Below, piece by piece: positions 28,253 through 36,146 of a stretch of DNA of 45,988 nt. Made by a program: the position numbers and the translations under genes. How positions within the stretch are numbered: the stretch's first letter is position 1; every line of letters starts with the position of its first letter. The stretch spans positions 1 to 45,988 of the forward strand of contig JAQBHI010000090.1 of assembly GCA_032127875.1 (NCBI GenBank), read 5' to 3'. This DNA is from CADEEV01 sp032127875 (GTDB taxonomy: Bacteria; Acidobacteriota; Vicinamibacteria; Fen-336). The notes under the pieces are model-generated. The model was not told where the DNA came from, did not search any database, and worked only from the letters and a program-made list of their open reading frames with translations.

Positions 28253-29101
28253 ATGAAGAGACTGCTGGTCGCGATGCTCGTGTGCCTCAGTGCCGGCGCC
28301 GCCCGTGGCGCGGAGGTCCGTGACGAAGCCCGCGCGCGTGATTTCCAACGACTCCAGGACGACGCCGCCAACCTCGACGCCGCCCTCGAGGCCCTGGAGC
28401 CGGGAGACAAGCGAGCCGAAGAGTTCCGCACTCGCGGCGAAGAGGTTCGCGAGGAGGTGATCTACCTCAAGGTGAAGATGCGCAAGCATGAGCGGTCCGG
28501 GGGCGACAGCGTCCCCTGGACCGAGGTGCAGGATCTGCAGCGCATGATCCGCGACCTGCGTGAGGACATCGAGGCGTCCTTCAGCCGGTCGGAACACAGC
28601 CTGCGCCTCAGCCAGGGCACCGAGATCCGCGTGCGCCTGGAAACCACGCTTTCGTCGAAGACCGCGCGCATCGAGGACCGCTTCGAGGCCTCGGTCATCG
28701 AACCGGTGCGCAGCGGCGACGACGTCGCGATCCCGGCCGGCTCGCGCGTGCGAGGCGTCGTGAAGAGCGTCGAGCCGGCGCATCGGCCCTCCAAGGAGGG
28801 CCGGCTCGACCTCCAGTTCGACGCGCTCTATCTGGCTCGCACGCGCTTCGACATTCGCGGCAGCGTCTCGTCCGTGGGCGACAAGCAGAGCAGCGGAGAA
28901 ACCGCCAAGAAGGCCGGCATCGGCGCTGTGCTGGGCGGCGTGCTCGGGGGCCTGCTCGGCGGCAAGGATGCCGCGATCGTGGGCGTCGTGCTCGGCGGCG
29001 GCGGAGCAGTGGCGGGCACGAAGGGCGACGACGTCGAGCTGCCGGCCGGCGCCGTGCTCAGCGTGCGCCTGGACAAGCCGCTCGAGATTCCGCGGGACTA
29101 G
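28253..29101 (+). CDS. Secreted protein with coiled coil, TrbI/VirB10-like beta domain and glycine zipper
   Basis: A 282-residue envelope protein of unknown function. The signal peptide MKRLLVAMLVCLSAGAARG is followed by a charged helical or coiled-coil region (about 25-115). A domain with RVRLETTLSSKTARIEDRF and IPAGSRVRGVVKSVEP then resembles the beta-barrel part of TrbI/VirB10-type proteins, and a glycine-zipper stretch (about 220-250, GIGAVLGGVLGGLLGGKDA) may insert in membrane. The ATG at 28253 is chosen for its GGAGG seven bases upstream and the signal peptide. No conjugation genes are nearby, so a secretion role is not supported. Its stop directly abuts the convergent glnS stop (TAG then CTA). 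Confidence 0.78.
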   Translation: MKRLLVAMLVCLSAGAARGAEVRDEARARDFQRLQDDAANLDAALEALEPGDKRAEEFRTRGEEVREEVIYLKVKMRKHERSGGDSVPWTEVQDLQRMIRDLREDIEASFSRSEHSLRLSQGTEIRVRLETTLSSKTARIEDRFEASVIEPVRSGDDVAIPAGSRVRGVVKSVEPAHRPSKEGRLDLQFDALYLARTRFDIRGSVSSVGDKQSSGETAKKAGIGAVLGGVLGGLLGGKDAAIVGVVLGGGGAVAGTKGDDVELPAGAVLSVRLDKPLEIPRD

Positions 29102-30781
29102 CTAAAGTTCACGGCGGAGCTTGGCCCAGGTGTCGCGCAGCGTGACGGTGCGGTTGAAGACGGGACGCCCGGGCTGCGAGTCGGGATCGACGCAGAAATA
29201 GCCCAGCCGTTCGAACTGCACGGCTGCCCCGACGCTGAGCGCCGCGAGCGCAGGCTCCAGCCGGCACTCCGAGAGGATCTCCTCGGACTGCGGGTTCAGG
29301 TCTTCGAGCAGATCGCGCTCGGCGCCGGGATCGGGGCGCGTGAACAAGTGCTCGTAGATTCGCACCTCGCCCGGCACGGCATGGGCAGCGGAAACCCAGT
29401 GCAGGGTCGCCTTGGGTGAGCGGCCGTCGGCCGCGGCGCCGCCACGTGTCGCGGGGTCGTAGCTGCAGCGCAGCTCGATCACCGCGCCGGCGGCGTCCTT
29501 CAAGACTTCCTGGCAGGTGATGAAGTACGCCGAGCGCAGGCGCACCTCGCGGCCCGGCGCCAGGCGGAAGAACTTCTTCGGAGGGTCTTCCATGAAGTCG
29601 TCGCGCTCGATATACAGCTCGCGTGCGAAGCGCACCTTGCGAGTGCCAGCGGCCGGATCCTCCGGATTGTTCACGACGTCGAACTCCTCGACCTGGCCCT
29701 CGGGATAATTCGTGAGCACGACCTTGACCGGCCGCAGCACCGCCATGCGCCGCGGCGCCGTCTTGTTCAGCACCTGGCGTACGCAATACTCCAAAGCCGC
29801 GTAATCGACCGCGCTCTCGCGCCGGGCGACGCCGATCATGTCGGCGAACTGGCGCATCGCCTCGGCCGGAAAGCCGCGACGCCGGATGCCCGAGAGCGTG
29901 GGCATGCGGGGGTCGTCCCAGCCTCGCACGCGCTTCTCGCTCACCAGCCGCAGCAGGAAGCGCTTCGAGAGCACGGTGAAGCTGAGGTTGAGGCGCGCGA
30001 ACTCGTACTGCCGAGGCCGCGCCGGCACCGGCAGGTTGTCCACGAACCATTCGTAGAGCGGCCGGTGGTCCTCGAACTCGAGCGTGCAGAGCGAGTGCGT
30101 GACGCCTTCGAGCGCGTCGGACTGGCCGTGCGCGTAGTCGTAGGTCGGATACAGGCACCAGGCGTCGCCGGTGCGCGGGTGGCGAGCGTGAAGGATGCGG
30201 TACATCACGGGATCGCGCAGGTTGATGTTGCCCGCGGCCATGTCGATCTTCGCGCGCAGCACGCGGCTGCCGTCGGGAAACTCGCCCCGGCGCATGCGCT
30301 CGAACAGCTCGCGGTTCTCGGCGACCGGGCGCCCGCGGTGCGGGCTGTCGCGCCCCGGCTGCGTGAGCGTCCCGCGATATTCACGGATCTCGTCGGCGGA
30401 CAGATCGTCCACGTAGGCCTTGCCAGCCTGGATCAGGAGCACGGCCCAGTCGTACAGCTGCGGGAAGTAATCGGACGCATGGTAGAGGTGCTGGCCCCAG
30501 TCGAAGCCGAGCCAGCGCACGTCGGCCTGGATCGAATCGATGTACTCCTGCTCCTCCTTCGTGGGGTTGGTGTCGTCGAAGCGCAGATGGCAGCGCCCCC
30601 CGAACTCGGAGGCGACGCCAAAGTTGAGGCAGATCGACTTGGCGTGGCCGATGTGCAGATAGCCGTTCGGCTCGGGTGGAAAGCGCGTCACGACGCCGGC
30701 GTGCTTGCCCGACTTCAGGTCGGCCGCGACGATGTCGCGGATGAAGTCGCTGGGCTCGGCGCTCGCCCCGCTCTGGCTCAT
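29102..30781 (-). CDS. glnS: Glutaminyl-tRNA synthetase
   Basis: Class I synthetase that charges tRNA-Gln directly. The protein is 559 residues, typical. TRFPPEPNGYLHIGHAKSI carries the HIGH motif (43-46), the domain includes RFDDTNPTKEEQEYIDSI, and the KMSKS equivalent is VLSKRFL. The two C-terminal anticodon-binding beta-barrels are present (for example FHMEDPPKKFFRL-like text around the DDFMEDPPKKF block). GlnRS presence suggests that this lineage does not rely solely on the transamidation route. The ATG at 30781 overlaps the gltX stop by four bases (ATGA), which rejects the much longer upstream frame. Confidence 0.97.
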   Translation of the reverse strand: MSQSGASAEPSDFIRDIVAADLKSGKHAGVVTRFPPEPNGYLHIGHAKSICLNFGVASEFGGRCHLRFDDTNPTKEEQEYIDSIQADVRWLGFDWGQHLYHASDYFPQLYDWAVLLIQAGKAYVDDLSADEIREYRGTLTQPGRDSPHRGRPVAENRELFERMRRGEFPDGSRVLRAKIDMAAGNINLRDPVMYRILHARHPRTGDAWCLYPTYDYAHGQSDALEGVTHSLCTLEFEDHRPLYEWFVDNLPVPARPRQYEFARLNLSFTVLSKRFLLRLVSEKRVRGWDDPRMPTLSGIRRRGFPAEAMRQFADMIGVARRESAVDYAALEYCVRQVLNKTAPRRMAVLRPVKVVLTNYPEGQVEEFDVVNNPEDPAAGTRKVRFARELYIERDDFMEDPPKKFFRLAPGREVRLRSAYFITCQEVLKDAAGAVIELRCSYDPATRGGAAADGRSPKATLHWVSAAHAVPGEVRIYEHLFTRPDPGAERDLLEDLNPQSEEILSECRLEPALAALSVGAAVQFERLGYFCVDPDSQPGRPVFNRTVTLRDTWAKLRREL

Positions 30782-32211
30782 TTCAGCGACTCGGCCGCGC
30801 GGCGCAGGCGCCTGCGGCAGAGCTCCTTGCCCAGCACGGCCATGGTTTCGAAGAGCGGCGGCGTCGCAGTCTTGCCGGTCACCGCCACGCGCACCGTCAT
30901 GAACAGCTCCCTGGCGGCCCAGCCCGAGCTCTCGGCAAAGGCCTTGAGCGTGGCCTCGATTGCACCCGGCTGCCACTCGAGCAGCGGGTCGACCTGGCTC
31001 TCGACGAGAGCCGCGAGCAACTTGCGCGTCTCGGCCGGCGTCTTCTCCTTGGGCGTGAGCGCCACGAGCGCCGCGGCGTCGTAGGCGAACTCGCCCTGAA
31101 AGAAAAACGACGCGTAGTCGAAGAAGCCCTCGAGCGTGTCGACGCGCTCGCGGCACAGCGCAATGACCTGGCCCAGGTAGGCATCGGAGAGCAGGTTGCC
31201 GCGCAGCAAGCCGATCATCGCCTCGGGCGAGAGCTTGCGCAGGTAGCGGCCGTTCAGCCAGGTGAGCTTGTCGACGTCGAACACCGGTCCGCCCAGCGAG
31301 ATCCGCGAGAGATCGAACGTCGCCACGAACTCGTCCAGGCTGAACTCCTCGCGCTCGTCCGGCATCGAATAGCTCATGAGCGCCAGGAAATTGAGCATCG
31401 CGTCAGGCAGATATCCCGCGCGGCGATAGTGGTTGAGGCTCACCGGGTTCTTACGCTTGGAGATCTTCGACTTGTCGGCGTTGCGCAGCAGCGGCAGGTG
31501 GCAAAAAACGGGCGCCTCCCAGCCGAACGCGCGATACAGCTGCACGTGTTTCGGCAGTGACGACAGCCACTCCTCGGCGCGCAGCACGTGGCTGATGCCC
31601 ATCAGGTGATCGTCGACCACGTTGGCGAGGTGGTAGGTCGGATAGCCGTCGCTCTTGAGCAGGATCTGGTCGTCCATCTGCGGCCGCTCGAAGCGCAGCT
31701 CGCCGCGCAGCTTGTCGGTGACGAGCATCGAATCCGTGGCAGGCATCGCCAGCCGAACCACGTGCGCCTCGCCGGCGGCCCTGCGCCTCGTGGCCTCGGC
31801 CGGATCCAGGCGCCGGCACAGGCCGTCGTAGCCCATCACCGCGGCCTTGGCTTTTTTCTGTTCCTCGCGCAGCGCGGCGAGACGCTCCGTCGTGCAGAAA
31901 CAGGCGTAGGCGGCGCCTTTTCCGAGAAGCATCTCAGCATGCTCGCGATAGATCGCGGAGCGCTCGCTTTGTCGATAGGGGCCGTGCGATCCGCCCACGT
32001 CCGGCCCCTCGTCCCACGAAAGCCCCAGCCAGTGCAGGGCCTCGAAGATCATCCGTTCGCTCTGCGCCTGGCTGCGCAGGCGATCGGTGTCCTCGATGCG
32101 CAGCAGGAACTCCCCGCCGAGCTTCCGGGCCAGGGCGTAGTTGAAGAGCGCCACGTAGGCGGTGCCGACGTGCGGGTCTCCGGTGGGGCTGGGCGCGATG
32201 CGGGTTCTCAT
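30778..32211 (-). CDS. gltX: Glutamyl-tRNA synthetase
   Basis: Class I synthetase of 477 residues, normal length for bacterial GluRS. The HIGH-type motif is in RIAPSPTGDPHVGTAY (14-17), with LRIEDTDR following, and the KMSKS loop is DKSKISKRK. The C-terminal helical anticodon-binding domain (about 330-477) is present. The ATG at 32211 begins right before the conserved RIAPSPTG. In-frame codons further upstream lack similarity. It is coupled to glnS by ATGA, so the two Glx synthetases form a translationally linked pair. It lies near tRNA-Glu, although that gene is separated from it by a plus-strand gene. Confidence 0.97.
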   Translation of the reverse strand: MRTRIAPSPTGDPHVGTAYVALFNYALARKLGGEFLLRIEDTDRLRSQAQSERMIFEALHWLGLSWDEGPDVGGSHGPYRQSERSAIYREHAEMLLGKGAAYACFCTTERLAALREEQKKAKAAVMGYDGLCRRLDPAEATRRRAAGEAHVVRLAMPATDSMLVTDKLRGELRFERPQMDDQILLKSDGYPTYHLANVVDDHLMGISHVLRAEEWLSSLPKHVQLYRAFGWEAPVFCHLPLLRNADKSKISKRKNPVSLNHYRRAGYLPDAMLNFLALMSYSMPDEREEFSLDEFVATFDLSRISLGGPVFDVDKLTWLNGRYLRKLSPEAMIGLLRGNLLSDAYLGQVIALCRERVDTLEGFFDYASFFFQGEFAYDAAALVALTPKEKTPAETRKLLAALVESQVDPLLEWQPGAIEATLKAFAESSGWAARELFMTVRVAVTGKTATPPLFETMAVLGKELCRRRLRRAAESLK

Positions 32212-32266
32212 CGTGAAGGCCGAAACGCGGAGGATAGCACGCGAGCGCGCGCAGGCACGGGTGGGA

Positions 32267-32797
32267 TCATCGAGCGGCCGGAAGCGTCGAGGCGCGGAGC
32301 AGGACGCGCTCGATTTCGGGACGCCGGCCCGGCGCGCCCTGGGTTTCGCGAAGGACACCGATGCCGGGCGCGATCCAGAGCAGCGATTCACTTCTCCAGG
32401 TACGCAGTGCGCAGCGATATGCCTTCAAGGTCCCTGCGGGCACGCTGACTTCTTCTTCGGCCTCGACCACCCAACCGGCGCGCCCTGCGTCGTCGGCGGG
32501 ACGTGAGGCGCCAACCACGAGAGGCAGCGGCAACGGCTCCTCACCGGTCCACGGCCCCAGGCGAACGAAATCCTCACCGATTTCGATCAGCGCCGTGCCC
32601 GAAGGATCGGCGCCGCCGGTCTGGACCACCAGTATCCGCCGCCGCGTCCCGCGCGCCTCAAAGCGCGTCTCTTCTTCGGTTATCACATCCACGTCCCCGC
32701 GACGCTCGGCGTAAGCCTCGCGATACACCCACCACGACGCCCCCGGCTCGATCGGAAAGGGCGGGGGCAGCAGCGCAATGAGCAGGAGGGCGATCAC
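32267..32797 (-). CDS. Predicted secreted protein of unknown function
   Basis: A 176-residue protein with a short hydrophobic N-terminus (MIALLLIALLPPPF) that may be a signal peptide. The rest looks beta-rich: GASWWVYREAYAERRGD, RRILVVQTGG, then VPAGTLKAYRCALRTWRSESLLWIAPGIGVLRET. The last block recalls the DUF3108-like or outer-membrane lipoprotein-sorting type of fold seen in periplasmic proteins (WIAPGIGVVR is a recurrent phrase), but I do not assign a family. The GTG start overlaps the M20 peptidase stop by four bases (GTGA). gltX follows after 55 bases. Confidence 0.7.
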   Translation of the reverse strand: MIALLLIALLPPPFPIEPGASWWVYREAYAERRGDVDVITEEETRFEARGTRRRILVVQTGGADPSGTALIEIGEDFVRLGPWTGEEPLPLPLVVGASRPADDAGRAGWVVEAEEEVSVPAGTLKAYRCALRTWRSESLLWIAPGIGVLRETQGAPGRRPEIERVLLRASTLPAAR

Positions 32798-34173
32798 TTC
32801 TTGCGCACGGTCTCGGCCACGACCTCGTAGAAGACCGCGGCCGAATCACGCAGGCTCGATTCGCGCACGCGCTCGTCGTCGCTGTGTTGCGAGGCGTCCT
32901 CTTCCTGGCTCATCAACAGCGGCGTGAAGCCGTAGGCCACGATGCCGAGAGGGCGATAGAGCGCGCTCTCGGTGGCGCCGGTGCTCATCTTGGTCGTGAC
33001 GGGCACGCCCGGGAAGTGCCTGCCCAGCACGCGCTCGATGCTGCGGAACAGCTCGGTGTCGATGGCGCTCTCGCTCGCCTGGTAGAAGTGATTCGGCGGG
33101 ACGACCTGGATGTTCGGGTCGTCGATGACGCGCTCGAGCTCGGCCAGGAACGCCACCGGCTCCTGGCCCGGCAGCAGGCGCACGTCGAGCTCGGCCTCGG
33201 CCGAGCCGGGGATCACGTTCGTGGCGGTCCCCGCGCGCAGCACGGTGATCGAGACGGTGTTGCGCAGCAGCGCCGATACGCTCTCGTCGTCGTACACGGC
33301 GCTGGCGACGGTCGGATCCTCGATCGCCTTCGCGATGTCCTCGTACCACTCTGATCGGGGCGGCGAGAGCTGCGTCACCTGGTCGCGGCAGAACTTCGCG
33401 ACGGAGGGCAGCACGCGTAGTTCGGTCCGCCACAGCCGGATGCGTTCGAGGGCCTGGATCAGGCGGTTGGGCGCTGACTCGGCGATCGGTCTCGAACCAT
33501 GGCCGGTGCGACCGCTGGCCTTGAGCGTCAGCCAGTAGGCGCCCTTCTGCGCCGCTTGCACCCCGAAGTAGAGCGGCGTGCCGGCGGCATCGAGACGATT
33601 CTCGCCGCCCTCGGTGATCACGTACTCAGCCCTGCGCAGGCGCGCCCCGAAGCCCGCGGGCGTGAGGGCGCGGAGAGCGCCAAGGAAGTTGCGCTCCTCG
33701 TCGGCCGTGCCGAGGAAGATCACGTCCCGATCGAGCGGCACTCGCTCGCGCTTCAGGCGGATCAGGGCGACGAGCTGGAGGATGCCCTCGGATTTCATGT
33801 CGACGGCCCCGCGCCCGTAGATCGCGCCCTCCTTCACGATCCCGGCGAACGGTGATGCCGACCAGCGCGAGGGCTCGGCCGGCACGACGTCCATGTGGTT
33901 CGCCAGCACGAGCGGACGCTTGGCGCCGCTGCCCGACAGCGTCGCGAGCAGATTGGCGCGCTCGGGAGCGAACTCGTCGATTTCAACGCTGATGCCTTCC
34001 CTCTCGAGAATCTCCTTGTAGAAGAGCGCCGCCGCGAGTTCGTTGCCGGGCGGGTTGGTGGTGTCGACGCGCAGGTAGCGCTGGAGCAGTTCGACGGCCA
34101 TGTCGGCGTAGAGCTTATGGTGCGCGGCCGGCACAGGCGCCGCGAGCATCAGGCCGGTGAGCAGGGCGAGCAT
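32794..34173 (-). CDS. Secreted M20-family zinc metallopeptidase
   Basis: A 459-residue exported di-zinc peptidase or deacylase with an N-terminal signal (MLALLTGLMLAAPVPAA). Metal and catalytic positions are His93 and Asp95 in LANHMDVVPAE, Asp125 in GRGAVDMKSEG, and Glu159-Glu160 in GTADEE. A dimerisation domain includes GRTGHGSRP. Late ligands are in the SQHSDDERV block near the C-terminus, where most relatives have H-G-x-D-E. It is similar to carboxypeptidase-S-like and ArgE/DapE-like enzymes. The substrate is unknown. It heads the run M20, unknown secreted protein, gltX, glnS. Confidence 0.92.
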   Translation of the reverse strand: MLALLTGLMLAAPVPAAHHKLYADMAVELLQRYLRVDTTNPPGNELAAALFYKEILEREGISVEIDEFAPERANLLATLSGSGAKRPLVLANHMDVVPAEPSRWSASPFAGIVKEGAIYGRGAVDMKSEGILQLVALIRLKRERVPLDRDVIFLGTADEERNFLGALRALTPAGFGARLRRAEYVITEGGENRLDAAGTPLYFGVQAAQKGAYWLTLKASGRTGHGSRPIAESAPNRLIQALERIRLWRTELRVLPSVAKFCRDQVTQLSPPRSEWYEDIAKAIEDPTVASAVYDDESVSALLRNTVSITVLRAGTATNVIPGSAEAELDVRLLPGQEPVAFLAELERVIDDPNIQVVPPNHFYQASESAIDTELFRSIERVLGRHFPGVPVTTKMSTGATESALYRPLGIVAYGFTPLLMSQEEDASQHSDDERVRESSLRDSAAVFYEVVAETVRKK

Positions 34174-34249
34174 GAAGACCTCCGGTGTCGAACGGCCGAG
34201 GATAGCATCGGTTGACAGCCTGAACCTGGGCGCGCCATGAGACTTCGAT

Positions 34250-34419
34250 TCCGAGGCGAGTTCGATGTGGCCGCGTTTGGCGTTCCTCTCCGGCCGCAGG
34301 CACGATCGCGCACAGGTCTTCTTGCTGGACGGCGTGGCGGCGAGGCGCAGCAGCTGACCGACTACAAAGCCAGCGTCTCCTCGCTCGCATGGTCACCCGA
34401 CTCGAAGCGGCTGGAGTGA
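34250..34419 (+). pseudogene. Frameshifted fragment of S9-family peptidase beta-propeller
   Basis: This lies in a 328-base stretch otherwise without genes (34174-34501). One plus-strand frame reads WPRLAFLSGRRHDRAQVFLLDG (34268-34333). The next frame continues RRGGEAQQLTDYKASVSSLAWSPDSKRLE and then a stop (to 34419). Joined by a one-base shift near 34333, they give a typical prolyl-oligopeptidase or acylaminoacyl-peptidase propeller blade pair. No catalytic domain follows. It is a decayed remnant. Confidence 0.6.
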
Positions 34420-34501
34420 CCGAGGGCTCGGGGCTCACGCGCATGCGCATGCGCGAGCTGCTCCTCCAACTGGACGCTGACCCTCTGCCCAGTGGGAGCG
34501 C

Positions 34502-35167
34502 TCAAATGGGGCCGTTCAGATCGACCGACCAGGTCTTGTCTGCCCAGGCGAGGGTCATGATGAGGGCGTTGGAACCGGAAGGCTCGAGACTCACCGTGAA
34601 GGGGTCGACAGGGGGCTTGGCAACGCCGGGCCTCATGGGCACACGGGCGACCTCCTTGTCCGCGATCCCGAAGACGTGCTTTGCGCGATTCAGGTTGTAG
34701 CCCTCCAGATGGGGCCACAGACGCTTGGCGGCAGCCTCGGGAACCGAGAACCCCATGACCTTCGCGAGCGCTCCCAGCTCGATCCCGGGGTCCGAGTTCA
34801 GAATCAGGAGCCAGTCACCGTCCCGCGGGGCGGAGACGTAGACTGAATACTTGCCGGCGGGGACCTTCCTTCCCCCGCTGGTCCTTCGGTTGCGGCTACA
34901 GCTGCTCCCGCAGAGACCGTCGACGTAGAGATCGCCTTCCGTCGTGAGAGTGCTCACTTCGTCCACACCCGCGCGCCAGACACGGTCTTCGGGCAGCTGG
35001 GCGATCAGGGAATCGAGGGAGCGACCCCGCAGTTCGACCTGCCCGTAGTCGATCGTCACCCTCTTGCCCTGGATCGTTCCCTCCGCCGTCCCTCGCTTCG
35101 CGCCCTGAGCGTATGCCGGGCCCAAAAAAGAGGCCGCGACCAGGGTGAAGAACAAGACTCGTTTCAT
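34502..35167 (-). CDS. DUF2911-domain secreted protein
   Basis: A 221-residue exported protein. The signal peptide MKRVLFFTLVAASFLGPAYAQ is followed by a DUF2911 domain: VTIDYGQVELRGRSL, RVWRAGVDEVSTLTTEGDLYV, VPAGKYSVYVSAP, and WLLILNSDPGIE. The function of the family is unknown. It is common in Acidobacteriota, Bacteroidota and Gemmatimonadota. A short insert with CGSSC (about 98-102) before the VPAGKYS block is unusual. The ATG at 35167 is preferred for its AAGGAG seven bases upstream and the signal peptide. It is the last of the minus-strand genes of the right-hand module. Confidence 0.88.
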   Translation of the reverse strand: MKRVLFFTLVAASFLGPAYAQGAKRGTAEGTIQGKRVTIDYGQVELRGRSLDSLIAQLPEDRVWRAGVDEVSTLTTEGDLYVDGLCGSSCSRNRRTSGGRKVPAGKYSVYVSAPRDGDWLLILNSDPGIELGALAKVMGFSVPEAAAKRLWPHLEGYNLNRAKHVFGIADKEVARVPMRPGVAKPPVDPFTVSLEPSGSNALIMTLAWADKTWSVDLNGPI

Positions 35168-35244
35168 CAAGCGCTCCTTCACAAGAGATGGGCAGCGTGC
35201 CATGGGATTCTCTCACGGGACGCCGATGTGGTTGGAAGGGGGCC

Positions 35245-36111
35245 TCACGGGTTGATGGGTGGGTCTGAGCTGGCGCAACGAAACCCCAGGTCTGCGATGC
35301 GCCGATAGACGTGGTCTGCCGTGGCACGCTGGGTCGTCCGCTGGTACGCGGCGCCGTAGTACCAGCTCCCGCCCCGGTTGACGCGGGCGCCCCGCGCCGC
35401 GGGATCCTCGCGGCCGTCGCGCTGGTCATAGGGATACGGCCGGTACAGGGACGACGTCCACTCCCAGACGTTGCCGGCCATGTCCAGGACGCCATAGGGC
35501 GAGGCGCCGCCCGCGTAGCCGCCGACAGCCGTCGTTCCGGCCGTGTATCCCGCATTCAACCGCTCGGGCTCGAAAGAGGAACCCCAGGGATAGCGGCGGC
35601 CGTCCCCGCCGCGGGCGGCCTTCTCCCACTCCGCCTCTGTTGGCAGGCGCTTGCCCACCCACCGGCAGTATGCGGTCGCCTGGGTCCAACCGACGATGGT
35701 CACGGGGTGATCCGCTTTCGTCGCATCGCCAAAGGCGGTGCTGATCGGTCGGGAGCAGGTGCCCGCCTCGACGCAGGCGCCATAGCGGACGTTGGTCACC
35801 TCCACCCGGTCGATCCAGAAGGCCTCGACGTGTATGCGCGCCGCCGGTCGCTCGTCCGGTTCCGCCTCTGGATCGTCGGAACCCATCAGGAACTCACCGG
35901 CGGGCACTACGGCCATCTCCACCGGGTCACGCCCCAAAGGCTCGCCCGCCGGCGTGAGCTTGGGGGCACTCTCACCAACGCGGCACAGGCTGCTGGCCAG
36001 AAACGTCGCCAGCACGACTTTCTCCCAAGCTGTGCTCCACACACCCGGCCCCGGGGCTCGCTCAACGACACCAGCCACTAGCAGCATCCTTCCCTCCCCT
36101 CGCGCACGCAT
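35245..36111 (-). CDS. FGE/SUMF1-like domain protein lacking catalytic cysteines
   Basis: A 288-residue protein with an N-terminal hydrophobic stretch (about 31-44) and then a formylglycine-generating-enzyme-sulfatase fold: VVPAGEFLMGSDDPEAEPDE, VEAFWIDRVEVTNVRY, RLPTEAEWEKAARGGDGRRYPWG, YGVLDMAGNVWEWTSS and LGFRCASSD. Authentic FGE has two copper-binding cysteines after RGGSW. Here the text is RGGSWYYGAAYQR, so both are replaced and sulfatase activation is unlikely. The ATG at 36111 has AAGGAAG nine bases upstream. It could act as a substrate-binding or scaffold protein. It lies between a chemoreceptor-like gene and the DUF2911 gene on the same strand. Confidence 0.85.
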   Translation of the reverse strand: MRARGEGRMLLVAGVVERAPGPGVWSTAWEKVVLATFLASSLCRVGESAPKLTPAGEPLGRDPVEMAVVPAGEFLMGSDDPEAEPDERPAARIHVEAFWIDRVEVTNVRYGACVEAGTCSRPISTAFGDATKADHPVTIVGWTQATAYCRWVGKRLPTEAEWEKAARGGDGRRYPWGSSFEPERLNAGYTAGTTAVGGYAGGASPYGVLDMAGNVWEWTSSLYRPYPYDQRDGREDPAARGARVNRGGSWYYGAAYQRTTQRATADHVYRRIADLGFRCASSDPPINP

Positions 36112-36146
36112 GGGTGCGAACTTCCTTGACCGCGCCGGCCTGCCAG

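Noticed and set aside
30782..31156. N-terminal extension of glnS in the same frame
   Set aside because: Lies entirely inside gltX; Arg-rich text without similarity. The ATGA-coupled start at 30781 is better.
32212..32391. N-terminal extension of gltX
   Set aside because: Sixty codons without similarity before the conserved RIAPSPTG start; overlaps the 3' part of the upstream gene.
34439..34454. Perfect palindrome GCGCATGCGCATGCGC
   Set aside because: Alternating simple sequence in a gene-free stretch; no second copy or relation to a start site seen.
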